A stretch of 57,845 nucleotides of DNA from Symsagittifera roscoffensis (lineage: Eukaryota > Xenacoelomorpha > Acoela > Convolutidae): the NCBI RefSeq assembly GCF_963678635.1, contig NC_087068.1, positions 17,492,027 through 17,549,871 on the forward strand, read 5' to 3'. How positions within the stretch are numbered: position 1 is the first letter of the stretch; each line of letters opens with the position of its first letter. This document shows positions 10,001 to 22,000 of the stretch, piece by piece. A program made the position numbers and the translations under genes. The notes under the pieces were generated by a model. The model had not been told where the DNA came from and made no database searches. It worked only from the letters and a program-made list of their open reading frames with translations.

Positions 10001-13000
10001 ACCAATCATGGGTGATTCGAGCTGCAATTTAAAGTACTTGAGAAAAAGCGTGTATTTTTCAATATTTCGCCCAAAATAAATAAAAGTTGAGCGCAATCTT
10101 CAAACTATTTTGGACTGATATTCAATATGAAACCATCAGTTTGAGCCTTTTCAGTAAAGTTATCCTCTTTCATATTAGCGAATTCGCGAAAAACTATTAG
10201 CGAAAAATGCTATTTGTTGGTATTTGCAAAACAAGCTACTTTTTCAGTGTTTGTACACAGGTATATCTTAATCTTGCATACAAAAGCGGATCTCCTCGAA
10301 AAAATTGAACAGGCCATATGCTAGCTCTCTACTCATTTGATAAATGAGCGTTGTATTTAATCTTCATTGGCCATATTCGCTTTTGTTTTAGGGATTATTT
10401 ACGAATTTGTCGGAGCCCCTGGATCGGGCAAGACTCAGTTTTGTCTGCAGTTGTTAGCCAACGCTTTCGTGCCACGAGTACTGCAAGGACCACAGGCTGA
10501 ATCAGCTGTGTTCATTGACACTGAAACTTCATTTTTCTCTACAAGGTTCTCTAGTGTCTTGTCAAAGACAAGTAAGTCATTCTTATTTGTTGAATTTCGT
10601 GAGTTAGACCCATTGCAAACTTTTATGCAAACAGCCTTCCAAGGCCGCTGTAGTGCATTCATTATTTGACGATTAATTGAGATTCTTGAAAGATGAGGAG
10701 CAATAGTTCAATGGCTGGGAGCTGCACGAATCAGTCGAAAGATGGGTGGTGTGAGCAGGGTAGGGAAAATTAAAAGCCATTAATTATCTAGTGAAAGTCA
10801 ATTCTTCAAATCGGAATATCTACTTTTTTCGGTTTAACAACTTGTCTATCAATTGAATCACTTATGGTGCTGCTATGCTTCTGACATGCTCAAGTTAATC
10901 AAAACTATAATTTAACTACTGGGTACTAGTTACTACTGGCACATGCTAGATCTAGAACTCAAACCATTGTGTGTATAATTATAGTTTCGATATTAATTGC
11001 CTGCTGATGATTTTTAGGCTCCATAGTTGTCGACTTAAGGTCTGTCGGTTTAGTTTCCAAATTCTGTAGTCCTTTTTGCATACGATACTTATATAGCTAT
11101 CGTGGATACTATTTTGTCGTGGCGGTCGGCTTTATATCTCCAATTTTTTTTTTCATTTCGTACTTACGTAGTACTTTTGAGATCGATAGGACTCTGGCAC
11201 CAATTTGAATGCCCCAATTCAACCCCACTAGGACCTCTTTGGAAAACTTCCATAAATTTAAACAAGACAAAGTACTTATTTTCGTTTTTCCACTTTCTTC
11301 TTCAATTGTAACATCGCTTGCAGCTCTGTTTATTAATTTTGGAGCGTCAGGGTGCTTTCATTCTAAAATTGTTGTATCGCAAGTGGTGCGAAGCTCAGCT
11401 TCGCTTATCTGTCAAATAATTTCCATTTATGGTATTCAGTTTTTATGCACTGAGTTAAGTTGTTGTTTTTGCTCTTCAATACCTAATTTTTTTGTTCGTT
11501 TCTGCGTCCCATAATCTTTTATTCGTTTTCAGAAACAGTTGCTCTTCCAAGTGAACAAGCGACACCTAAAAATCTCTGGTCATGGAAAAAAATCTCACTG
11601 TCCAAACGTGATGTCTCGTTATTTTCTCGTTATTTGTAACGTTTGATTCATTTTATTTATCTTGAAATAATTCTAAAACTACAACTCTAATTTAATTTTC
11701 AGTGAACTTGTACAAACTTGGATGGCCTTTATACAACAAAGCAAGTCTGCTTGTTTTTGGGCGAAGCCATAAATGTTTCATTTTCCTTTATGGTCCAAGT
11801 AATAAGTTTTTTTTAAAAAAGAAACTTTGAGGGAACTTTAAAAAGAAAGAATTTGCTTATCAATTTTTGTCGAAAATATCCGCTTCACACGCTATGTTAA
11901 GTAATAAAGTGATCTAATTAGCGTCTAGCAATGTTTAAGTAGATCAAAATAGTTTGCCTTAAAACAATTGAAACATTTTTCGAGCCGGATCGAATCGCCG
12001 CTTACCCCAAGTTTTCTAATTGCCATAACTGTATAAAATATAATCATAGATGCAACATCTTTTCAAATTCGAGCTCAGAGCGGGGTTTCCTTTCAAATGC
12101 TTTTGAAAACTTCATTCAAAAGTGGCTCATTAAAAAGTCGAAATTTGTCTAAAAAACACCGAGCACAAATATTCCATCCTGTTTTTACCCTCGCGATAAG
12201 CAAGTGTATTGAAATCGGGCCTTAAAGTCTTTTTCCTGTAAATAATTTTGTTCACGGGATCTCCAAGTTTGAGATCTCCATTTCTAGTGAAGTTGCATGT
12301 TTAACAGCTGGTCTAGAGCTGCTGAAGTGATACTGGGTCTACAGCTGAAAAAATTGATATAAATAAAACAATATTTTTGTCATTTTTATTGATTTCCTCC
12401 CAATTTCTGTCGGCTTACTTTGTAACTTTTTGGTTTTTTTGAAACTTGATTTTTTGCATCATATCTTAGGTTTTTTTTGGATGCATGGTTTCTGATTTGT
12501 TTCTGTTCTCTAATTGTAGGAACGTTTCTGTTCTCTAATTGTTTCTGTAGAATTTGCAGGTCTTTGTTATGAGAAAGAAATGATTAGAGCTTATGTAGCC
12601 CTGGTGCTTCTTTTTTTTCAGATAATTGATTTCTATAAAACTTGTGATTAATTTTTTTAGCTCACAATTTTTGACAGAATTCATATATGCTTTTCACATT
12701 TAGTTTGAGACACACTATCTTTTGATTTTTGGAATTTAATGTTGTATAGTAAGTGGTGAGAAGCTCAGCTTTGCCTCTGTGTCAAAATCTGGGACAACTA
12801 GTGCAAGAAAACAAAGCAAACCCGACTGCTGTTATCGTGCGAAGCCTTGATTGTTCCGATTGCCGTTTAACGTGTATGGATTAGTCATAATAAAAATTGA
12901 TGAAACTTCCAAAAGAATTAGAAAATTTTCATTAATTTTCTTTTCAAATTATTTCACACGCTATTTCAGGCACAAAGTGACATATTTAGCATATTTTAAC

Positions 13001-16000
13001 ATTAATAAATTATTTAGCATAATTGATTACCAACTAGCAGCCTCAATTCCTCGTGGAACAATTTGTGTTAATCCGCCGCTTACGCGTTAATAGCACGGAG
13101 TGTATCGCGTTTTACTTATCGCAAAAGACCAAACCGGCAATTGGTAAACCTTCGTAACTTTGCAAAACCAATTACAGGTAAAATATCTTTTTAAATTCAA
13201 GCTCATGATATCAATAGGTTTTCATATGGTTTTTAAAAAATCCCGTTGAAAATGGCTTGTTTAAAAGTCGAAAATTGTCTGGACAAACAAAACCACCACG
13301 AGCGCAAACATTCCGCCTCTTTGTTCGCAAGTTGGACCAAAAACAACAATTTCTCTCATGCTTTTGCGTAGCATATAATTAGTTTTGCAGTCCTGTTTTC
13401 TCAACTAAAAAAGGAAAAAATGGGAAGTTTAAAAGTCAATTATCCCGATTATGGGTTTCGTGAAGGTCCCTGAATTTATCCATTAATGGTCACAAATTTT
13501 AAGCAAAATTGTTCATTCTACTTTTAATCTACTATGCTGTAGTTTCGCCATAATGATCTTTGGGGTCAACTATGTTTTTTGAGAACTTCAGCCTAGAAAA
13601 TATACAAAAAAATGCTCGCAATCCTAGGAAAAACCTTGTTTTACTGAGAAAAACTGTACAGCTGGCCATTAACTGATCAGAAATCGTTCTGAAGTTATAA
13701 TTTAATTGATTTTTCCAGTTTTTTGTCGCCTTCAGTACTAGCAAACTCAAATAATTGTAGAATTTTTTTGTTTTCATTTATCCAAAGTTCGATTACTATT
13801 GTTGTTAACTTACCAACAGCTTATCTTCAAACATCTCTGAAATTCCTCAATTAGAGACGCTTTTGTTTGTTTACGAGGTCAACTGATATTGTGACTTTCG
13901 TAAGTGATTTGATCAGGCTGCGTTCAAAATTTGTCGTCCAATTTGGTAAATATTGCCTATTGGTCTTGAAATTTTATTATTTGATGTGTAAATGAAATGA
14001 ACGGAATTGAACAAATTTAGTTGATTTTGATATCTTCTAAAATCAGTTGCTACTGTAATTATAATTCGGGTATCTAAAGTTTGGTATAGAGATCACAAAA
14101 TGCGCTTGTTCATTTCATTTGCGATTGTCGTGGTGCTTTTAAAAATTAGTCAATGCGCAGAAGAACACACGTTCTACGTTGTTCTCGATATGGATGGAGA
14201 TCCCTACATTGTTGCCCGTGAACCTCAAAGTTGGGTGGCTCAGGCAACCTATAGTATCAAAATTGAAGAAGAAGGCTTCGCCTATCTGACTTTGACATCT
14301 AACCCTGACTATCCTGATTCAGTGCAGGCGTATTGCGCAGGTTACCTTGAAGGGTTTATGACTTATAAGCAGATAAACCAAACATTCATCAACCAGAACG
14401 TCGAAAATGTGAAGCCAACTGGAGATGTGAAAGATTTTATAGTTGATAATTTCAATTACGTCAATAAAATGATCGAGGAAAATTCCACTACTACCTACTG
14501 GTATCAAATCAGCCTGCTGGTTTACCAAATCAAAGGAATGGAGGATGGGTATTTGGGTTTGCCTGCCAAGGTATCCCGAACCATAGACCCAATTGGTCTG
14601 TTCTGGATCTACAACTGGCTTTGGACCGAACTGACAGACATCCAATTGAAGTATGCCAGGGGAACATCGACATTGGGATCCGGATCATGCAGTGCCATGA
14701 TCAGATACACAGGCGATGATCTGATTGCATCTCACGTGACCTGGACAGAATACAGTTCAATGCTCAGAACGATGAAAAAGTACAACCTGAAGTTTAAGAA
14801 GAACCCCACGAGCAATGATACGATCCCTGGCTTCGAGATTCTAGAAAGTTCCTACCCGGGAATAGTACACTCCGTAGACGACTATTATGTCACAAGCGAA
14901 AAGCTCGTCGTTATCGAGACTACAAATTCGATTCAAAATGACACTCTCTACGACTACATCGTGCCAAATGGAGCCGTTCCCTACTTCCTACGAGTGGCAT
15001 TGGCTAATCGTCTCAGTGAGTCGGGACTCGACTGGACTAACTATTTCGCGATGTACAACTCGGGAACCTATAACAATCAATGGATGGTGGTAGATTATAA
15101 AAAGTTCACGCCTCATACGCCAATTGGGCCTGGAACCCTTTACATTCTGGAACAAATGCCGGGTTTCGTTGTTACCAAAGACATGTCGGAATCTTTGGAG
15201 ACCGGCTTGAATGCTTGGGTTAGCTACAATATTCCGGCTTTCCCTGAAGTCCAAGAAAAGAACAATTACAGTACATACATCAATACGTACGGACCGTTTT
15301 TCTCTCATGATCACTCTCCTCGAGCCAATATTTTCAGACGAGGATTATCAAATGTAACTGATTTGAACTCAGCTATGTCTCTAATGCGGTACAACGACTA
15401 CCAGAACGATCCGTACGCGAAGGCAAACTGCACGCCGTTGGCTTACAGTGCAGAGAACGGCATTAGTGCAAGATGTGAGTTGAATCCGACAAATCAGGTT
15501 TGCGCGATTGCAGCTGAAGCGGCGAGATGTCACGGAGCAACTGATTTGAAAATTGTCGGTATGAGTTTGGTAAATTCGATGCAGATGATTGCTATCAGTG
15601 GACCAACTTACGAGCAACAGGAGCCATTTGATTGGTCTAAACAGAAAGACACTGCATGTGATGGAATTTTGCATGAAGGTCATCCGACGAAGTTTGCTTT
15701 CGAACCAGTACTCGTTGATCTGTGAAGACGCATAAATCAAAACTTTACTATGTTTACTAAATTTACAGAAAAATTAGCTACTGTATCATATAGATAGATC
15801 ACATATTTCTTGAATTTTTTTTTCTTTGGAGAATATAGATACTGTTTGATAGTTCGCAGCAAGTTTGGGCACGCAGTCTCAACTCATTTTTAGCGGTAAT
15901 TTGTGGTAACATCCTGTTTTTTGCCAAAAACTACTCCATATACGCGTAAAAAACATATGAGGCAAGGAGAGTACCGGAACATCTAGTACAAAAAAAACTT

Positions 16001-18078
16001 TTACACAGTTTTCAAAATGAAACATTTCAGCAGAAGACTTTTCAGGCAAAAAAGAAGATAAAACGAGCTGGAATGTTTACTGCAATCTACTTTGTCCTTA
16101 ATAAAACGAGCTCATCTAGTTTTTTAAATACCAATGATCGAGTACAAATGAGTAAAATTGCGCTGGTATTTGAGTGCGTTTTCCTAAGTTTTTGATTGGT
16201 TTACATATTGTTTGTTTTTTCAAGTTCCTCGCCTGCAATAAGTCTTTGTCTTTAGACGTTAATTTCCTTGTTCTTCCCTTCTTCTTTCAACCGGGCTATC
16301 AATATTCCTAATTCTGTTGCAAATTTTTAATTGCCATTCCATCCTCCCGAAGTTGTTTGACCGGGATTCATTTTGCTGAAATTTTTTTTGAAAGTATTCC
16401 AATCGGCTCTAGCAAGTTATGGCTTTTTTGAGCACTTTGCACTGAACCAATGTATATTTTAAATTAAATGAACTGCTTATTTGCTTGAATTGAATGATAA
16501 TTTGCAAAACGTTAAATTCATAAAGAATTCTTTAATTTAAAAGAGTTCTACTTGTGTATTTTGATTTAAAAAAAAAAAACAGAGCAAATACTGCGGTTTT
16601 TTGGTTTATTTTGGCTCATTTCCGCTTTTCCTTCTGTTATGTTGGCTAATTCTAAGTTTTAAGCGAATTCTAAGTCATATTTCAGGAACAATTTCATTTC
16701 GCGTAGTCAAATTTTTATTTGATCGCTTTCAAAATTTTTTGAAGTTTCTTAAATGTCGTTCGAATCACGAGAGAAAGGACTTGAATACGATATATCACTT
16801 GACCCATTCCAATGATTACTTGTAGTACCTGATTTCGCGTGGAAAAGAATGAAATCCAGGAGAAAGAACTGAAGACACTTTAGGCCGTGTTTTTTGATTT
16901 CTTAAGGAAAATTGATCACGCTTTATTGTGACGAGGATTGTCTTCTAATTATTTTTAAGTTCACTTTAAATTAATTTGCTTAAATGAGCGAAAATTGAGC
17001 TCTTCATTTAAAATAGTGCAAACGGCGTGGAAAACCTGTGCTTCGCAGGCATCCAAAAAATTCTGACAAACCTTATTATAGACATAGTTTATAAATCTTT
17101 CCATTACAACTCGAATCTTCACTAAAAAATTTTCAATAAAATATATCACTCTACCAAGTAGATGTTTATTATGTTATCTAGTTTTATGTGAGAAAACGGG
17201 CGCCAGAAGACAACGCGGATTTCAATAATTTTACCCCATCATTGATTGATTTTCGGGGCAAGTTTTTGCTCTGGAAAATAGCTCTGCCGGTAGTTTAGTG
17301 AGTTAGATTTGTTTTTATTCTTAATAATTTTTTGTCAAGTTCTGCCTAAATTAGTAATTGCGCGATAAAGAAAGATCCTTTATCCATGTTTTTGTTTACA
17401 TGGCGTATTAATTTTTCGATGTTTAGAGATTACAAATAATAGTGATTGCCAATGTGATTGCTATTTAATGAATAATGTAAATTTGAAAAATAGTTCATCT
17501 GGGTATGATTTTTGATTTTAGTATCACATTGTCAGTCGTTACACCCGAAGCTGCTAAACGACCCAACTTTCAATATCGAATCAATCATCAAGCGGATAAG
17601 AGGCTTCCGATGCCACACGAGCGAAGACCTTCTCGTTTTGCTTCAAACGCTCAATTCAGAGCTAAGAAAACCGAACTCAACTAAGCCGAAATTAATCGTG
17701 ATTGACAGTGTTGCCAGTCCATTTCGAGTAAGTCATTTCGAGTCAGTGAAGAAACGATGCAACGCAATCGCTTATCTCTCTTGTCTGTTGGTGCAACTTT
17801 TGAACTCGACGGGAGCCTGTATAGTTTTGAGTAACCATATTACGACAAAGTTGGTAGACAACTCTCAAGGGGTGATAGTCGGAAATTATTTTGTGCCTCT
17901 TTTGGGTGATTTTTGGGGAACCACAGCGCATGTTAGAATTCTTTTGTCCGAAGACTCAGTTGGCCGAAAGATGACTGTGTTCAAAATGATGTCTGAAAAA
18001 CGAGAACTCGAAAATGAAGCGTCTGTTTTTCAAATTACTAAAAATGGAATTAGAGATGTTAATCTGAATTCTAAATGA
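7006..18078 (+). CDS. RAD51C: RAD51C-like RecA-family recombination protein
   Basis: Three exons, 7006-7342, 10392-10571 and 17522-18078 (337+180+557 bases), join in phases 1 and 1 to give 357 residues, close to human RAD51C (376). RAD51 paralogues help load RAD51 in homologous repair. The N-terminal exon carries a small helical domain and the linker IRSFSQKIDQKLNGGF. Exon 2 holds Walker A GAPGSGKT (residues 120-127) and VFIDTETSF. Exon 3 holds a FRC motif followed by an LL pair, Walker B KLIVIDS (Asp234) and LGDFWGTTAHVRILL, which together match RAD51C better than XRCC3 or RAD51B. Intron 1 is 3.05 kb with two dispersed repeats; intron 2 is 6.95 kb and encloses the phospholipase-B-like gene. 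Human RAD51C has a slightly longer stretch where exons 2 and 3 join, so a tiny missed exon is possible but not required by the frame. Confidence 0.88.
7538..7690 (+). repeat. tRNA-headed SINE-like unit
   Basis: A box-A-like TGGCTCAGTAGATAATG (near 7544-7560) is followed by a box-B-like TTGTGCGAATCCC (7588-7600), a spacing typical of RNA polymerase III internal promoters. A short tail with CTTCGCGTCTG follows about 60 bases later, like the tail hairpin of the other units. It lies in RAD51C intron 1. Confidence 0.4.
7704..8103 (+). repeat. dispersed ~400-bp repeat, copy 3 (RAD51C intron 1)
   Basis: Near full-length, from 'acgtagtttagactcctat' to 'ctgtctgttggcgatg'. It contains an internal duplication of about 35 bases around 'ttcatttcccttgct' at roughly 7808 and 7838. 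Confidence 0.7.
9187..9602 (+). repeat. dispersed ~400-bp repeat, copy 4 (RAD51C intron 1)
   Basis: It carries 'gatttttcgcggtttg', 'atcgaacagcaaaagtg', 'aaggtcacgaaaaacgtg' and ends 'ccaactgtcagctggctg'. Same orientation as the other copies. Confidence 0.7.
9825..10079 (+). CDS. possible small secreted peptide ORF (unverified)
   Basis: An 84-codon frame starts MQATVVSRRVCLLAAFFLLI, which reads as a positively charged n-region and hydrophobic core of a signal peptide, followed by a soluble stretch with two cysteines. It lies inside RAD51C intron 1 and resembles no family I know. A donor-like AAA|GTAAGG occurs right after the hydrophobic segment, so it could instead be a first exon. It could equally be a chance frame in AT-rich DNA. 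Confidence 0.2.
   Translation: MQATVVSRRVCLLAAFFLLIVLPELNLLLQQPKVRSNLGFTTLPNYIPQRKVDGISSCRPIMGDSSCNLKYLRKSVYFSIFRPK
10572..14099. other. RAD51C intron 2, part upstream of the nested gene
   Basis: No coding exon is supported. It holds repeat material: a hairpin-tail motif at about 11371-11418 (GGTGCGAAGC...GCTTCGC then a pyrimidine/GT tail) and a second at about 12742-12785 (GTGAGAAGCTCAGCTTTGCC), plus a tRNA-like stretch near 10693. An acceptor-like TTTTCAG at 11532 opens a 37-codon frame without RAD51C resemblance. Confidence 0.4.
14100..15725 (+). CDS. phospholipase B-like protein (PLBD family), nested in RAD51C intron 2
   Basis: A single 541-residue frame without introns. Residues 1-19 are a signal peptide (hydrophobic, ending near SQCA). 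The rest matches the laminin-A/PLBD family of lysosomal or secreted N-terminal-nucleophile hydrolases. The motif GSGSCSAMIRY places the predicted nucleophile Cys at residue 197 (14688-14690), where PLBD1/2 proenzymes are cut to expose it. Downstream family blocks are seen: ASHVTWTEYSSMLR, YNNQWMVVDY, LYILEQMPG, SYNIPAFPEV, FRRGLSNVTDL, MRYNDYQNDP, ARCELNP and a C-terminal PFDWS...FAFEP. Several NxT/NxS sites fit secretion. Length is normal for the family (about 550). The same strand as RAD51C and full enclosure in its intron suggest retroposition or an independent promoter. PLBD1 versus PLBD2 was not resolved. Confidence 0.92.
   Translation: MRLFISFAIVVVLLKISQCAEEHTFYVVLDMDGDPYIVAREPQSWVAQATYSIKIEEEGFAYLTLTSNPDYPDSVQAYCAGYLEGFMTYKQINQTFINQNVENVKPTGDVKDFIVDNFNYVNKMIEENSTTTYWYQISLLVYQIKGMEDGYLGLPAKVSRTIDPIGLFWIYNWLWTELTDIQLKYARGTSTLGSGSCSAMIRYTGDDLIASHVTWTEYSSMLRTMKKYNLKFKKNPTSNDTIPGFEILESSYPGIVHSVDDYYVTSEKLVVIETTNSIQNDTLYDYIVPNGAVPYFLRVALANRLSESGLDWTNYFAMYNSGTYNNQWMVVDYKKFTPHTPIGPGTLYILEQMPGFVVTKDMSESLETGLNAWVSYNIPAFPEVQEKNNYSTYINTYGPFFSHDHSPRANIFRRGLSNVTDLNSAMSLMRYNDYQNDPYAKANCTPLAYSAENGISARCELNPTNQVCAIAAEAARCHGATDLKIVGMSLVNSMQMIAISGPTYEQQEPFDWSKQKDTACDGILHEGHPTKFAFEPVLVDL
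15726..17521. other. RAD51C intron 2, part downstream of the nested gene
   Basis: AT-rich non-coding DNA. No canonical AATAAA was found close after the PLBD-like stop (only a CATAAATC variant at about 15731). ORFs of 62-74 codons here (16601-16825, 16961-17149) have no recognisable content. No named repeat was recognised. Confidence 0.4.
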
Positions 18079-19008
18079 AAGAATTGGCTTGTCTGTTTGT
18101 TAACTGTACTACAGAGTTTCAGTAAATTTATTATTTGATCTTCTACTTTTTTTGTCAACTAGAGGTTGTGGCCCAGATTGAAAAATACAGGCAAAAAACA
18201 ATGTTCTAGCGCATGCTAGTGAGAATTTCGAAAAGTTAGCGAATAGTTTTGGCTGTATGACTGTCAAAACGGTTTTCGTATGCCGTTTGTTAAACTTGAC
18301 CCAACTTTGCAAACTTTTTGAATTTATTGCAATTTTTGCAACTCGTAGAAACCAGGTTATAATGTTGAATCAGAACTTGCAATAGAATTTTTTGCAGAGT
18401 CCGTAAACTTTCTCACATTAGGCTTCATTTTCAGATATATCTAATATGCTATCTAACTACAACTAACCAATTCTGAATTAATCAGCGTGCTACCTGTCTT
18501 CCGAGAAAAGAATATACTCCAATTGATCTCTGTCTTTGTCTTCCGATCACCAAAGTGTCCTCCTTCAGAGAACAACAAACTGACCAATCAGAATTTACCA
18601 AATTAGTTTCATCTGTAAATCTTCACTTTTCATTCTTGCCTCTAAAGGTCACAACATTTTTACTTTTCTTCCATTATTCAGTGCAATATTTCGTATGGTC
18701 TTCTCTATTGTGGTCTTCGTGTCTTTTATTTCAATTAAATCGCATTATTCACTTCTTGTAATTCTAGTTTAAAACTAGCGATCTAAATTTTTAGCTTCAA
18801 TTAGCTTAGCTAGGCTTTTAGTTGCTTACAGTTAGCTATTTCGAGTTTTGTTTAAAATAACTTAAAAATTTAATAAACTGTTCAATTTTTTAATTCTAAA
18901 TTACGCCCTGCATTTATTTTGAGACTTTTACCTATTATTTCGCTCGCCATTGTCACAAATCGATTTTTTTAAAATTATTTGTGCAAAAATTTAAACTCTG
19001 CAATTTTA
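18079..19008. other. intergenic region between RAD51C and the TRIM gene
   Basis: About 0.9 kb, AT-rich, with 'ttagct'-type simple repetition around 18790-18840. It should contain the 3' end of RAD51C and the promoter of the TRIM gene; no clear poly(A) signal or TATA box was seen. Confidence 0.4.
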
Positions 19009-22000
19009 ATGGACGCCTTGAGAAGTGAACTTACCTGTTCAAAGTGCAATCAACTGTTTAATCAACCAGTGACACTGCCGTGTCTCCACTCTGCCTGTTG
19101 TGCATGTGTGGACTCGATTGTGAAAGAAGCGGTCGAAATCTTAAGTAATGGAGGAGTGGGCGATGAGAAAACGGACTGTGGATCTGAAAAAGAGAATGCG
19201 TCTGGTGGTGTAGGTTAGTTTGTTTTGTTGCGGATTCGAATCAAAGATTTTTTTTCTCCAAGCATTCTAGTCTGGACAGGGTTTTATGTCGCGGGCAAAT
19301 TCTGGAAATACCGTATCTCGGTTGCGGTGCTTGAAAAATAAGTCGCAGACTGAGTCTGGAAATACCGTATCTCGGTTGCGATAGTAGAAACATTAGTTTC
19401 AGACCATCAAATAAACATTTGTTTGTTTTATGCGATCCCCTTGAGCAATTCATTTAAATACTCGAGCATTTAAATGAATTACTCAAGAGGATGGCATAAA
19501 AAATACTTGTCTCAAAAACAACTAACAATAGAATTTTTGTGAAACTATTAAAGTGTCAAAACTAAAGTATCATACGAGTTTTATCTAACTGCATCTTCGC
19601 TTTTGATTCCTTTGCAAACCGTCGAAGCTAGTTTGGTGCATAAATGGCTACCCATAAGATTGGTAATAGGTCAATCATCTAAAAAAAACAGTTGTTCTAG
19701 AGCAAACTTTTTTGTGACCAATTTTAAAATCTCTAAAGATGGAAAATATGCGCCCAAATGCTCAGAACATTTTTCAATAAGAAATATGCATTTTTATAAG
19801 CTTTCAATTATGATCTCTTAACTATACCCTCACATTGCTTTGATGTGGACATTTTAATTTCAAGAAGCTGATTTCGTGCTTAACTGGTCGGCGTGTGCAT
19901 GCATAAAAGTTTCTCTTGACAGTCACTGTGGCTCTCATAATTGAATTGATCAGCGTCTATCTTATCCGTTCCAGAATATTAACACATAATTAAAAGCTGG
20001 TTTCGATTGTTGCATGTTAGCACGCTCCATTTCGTATGTTGAGCCTGCAGATGGCAGTATTTTTTAATCTTACAGTTTCAGACTCTACCAATTTTCTATG
20101 TAAAGTTGCAAACAAATGCTATTTTTTAGGTAATATTGCTATATCTTGCCCTGAATGCAAAAATATAGTCAAAGTTCAACTGGATGCTGTAAAAAAGACA
20201 CATGGGCTAGATTTGAACCGACTTCTGCAGAACTTGGTCGAAAAACACAAGAGTGCACTGGGTGACCAGGAAAGCTCAGATGGTGTCACAGAAGTGTCAA
20301 TTAATGGCGACAGCAAAAAGAGCAATGAATGTGACGTCATGAAATGTGACATGTGTGAAGATGAAAGTGCAGCTGAAGTCGCTTCTAAGTTTTGCGTGGA
20401 GTGCAAAGTGCTGTACTGTGAAACATGCTTCACTCAGTGCCACAGAATGAAAGGACCATTTGCCACTCATAATATCCAGGTTTTTTTTTTGCTGGAGTAT
20501 TGGATTGATCAAAATATAATCAGCAAATTTTAACCCAACCATACCGTTTAATAAGCTTAGTTTTTTTTGCCTTGTTAAATTTGCTAGAGCAAGTGTTTTT
20601 ACTTTAATCGGGAACTACACTTTTTTCCCGTAAAGAACTTTTATTACAAATTTGTAAAAAAAAATTAATATTGCGTTATTATGGATTCTTAGCAAATTTT
20701 AGGTCCCTTCCCACTTAGTCTGGTGGTCGTGCGGTCGCCTTTGCGCCCTTTAGTCCGAGGTTTGAGTCCCGAACGGACCTCCTTTTTTCAGTATCTGAAA
20801 TTGAAATTTTTTTCCGGGAAAAATTGAATAGTCGGACTATAGTTTGTCGGCTTAGTTGCCACACCAAGTATTTTTTGACCTGTAAGCAGTTATCCTTGTA
20901 GTCTCAATTGGTAAGTTTTCCGTTTTTTTTTCGCTTAGAATTTTTGTTCGGCTCAAATGGTTTCAGCTCATGTTTTGTCGGTTGTAGTAAAAAAAAAGTG
21001 ACAAATTCAAACAATTTAATCCCTCCATTTTTTTATGACAACGTTTTTTGCTTTGTTTTTTTTTGGATCAATGGGCTTCTAACGTATTATAGGCTTAGTG
21101 AACCCTCGGAAACTAAAAAAAATTATTTATTGTTAGTGACTGTATTTCTCGTCTGTTTTTCTGAATTGAATTTTTCGTATTTCCAAAACAATTGTTGATT
21201 TTTTTTTTTCAAATTTTTTTACTCAGCTATTTCCATCTCACTTTCTATTTGGTAGCTTGCAATGGTACGCTTTCTTTGGATCGCAAGTGATGCGAAGGTC
21301 CGCTTTGCCTGTGTGTTATGTTTATATTTTTAATTCTGTTTTTAGTATTAAGGCGAAAATCATTCGGTTTTGAGAAGTTTTCTATTTTGACGAGGCGTGA
21401 AAATCTAGCAAGGTGAGTTTTACCTTAAAACAACCGCGTCCTCTTAACTAAAAGACACTTGCATTAGTTAAAATTGGTATGCTTTACTTCTGCAACCTAC
21501 TGCTATGTATTTCAGTCACCGTCGGATGCAAAAATATCTCTCAGAGAGTCAGAATCCAAACCCAAATTGTCCAACAATGACGTCATGACATGTACTGTGC
21601 ACGACAATGAGAAAATCAACATGTACTGCACGCAGTGTAATGAACTTATTTGTGCACTGTGCAAACTGGTGGGCGTGCACAAAGAGCATCAGGTCAACGA
21701 CCTAAATACTTCATTTAAAGGTCAACAGGGTGCACTTGGAGAGAAGTGTGAACAATTGACTGAAGTGTCGGAGAGTTTGATTGCGAGCATGGAAAAGCTG
21801 AAGGAAGCAGAAGCAATATACAAGGTTGGTTATCTGATATAAATATGCGTGCGAATCCCATAGTTGTGGTAGACTAAATTGTCAAACACCATAGTCTTAG
21901 TGGAAGTTTTTTTTTGTTTTCGGTGGAGCGGTGTTGAAGTGGCTAAGTGTCTGCCTCTCAATCGAATGTTTCAGTAGGGGCATATAAACCAGCCGAAGTA

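Noticed and set aside
11533-11640. Possible extra RAD51C exon after a TTTTCAG acceptor
   Set aside because: It is in phase with exon 2 but its peptide does not resemble RAD51C and it runs into a stop; the direct exon 2 to exon 3 join keeps phase and matches family length.
14319-15740. Minus-strand ORFs of about 108-119 codons over the PLBD-like gene
   Set aside because: Antisense shadows of a well-supported coding frame.
7006-18078. XRCC3 or RAD51B as the identity of the RecA-family gene
   Set aside because: The FRC...LL block before Walker B and LGDFWGTTAHVRILL after it fit RAD51C better.
20701-20780. Functional tRNA gene
   Set aside because: Acceptor stem pairs mostly, but the T arm and anticodon arm do not pair well and the same kind of head recurs in repeats; a SINE head is more likely.
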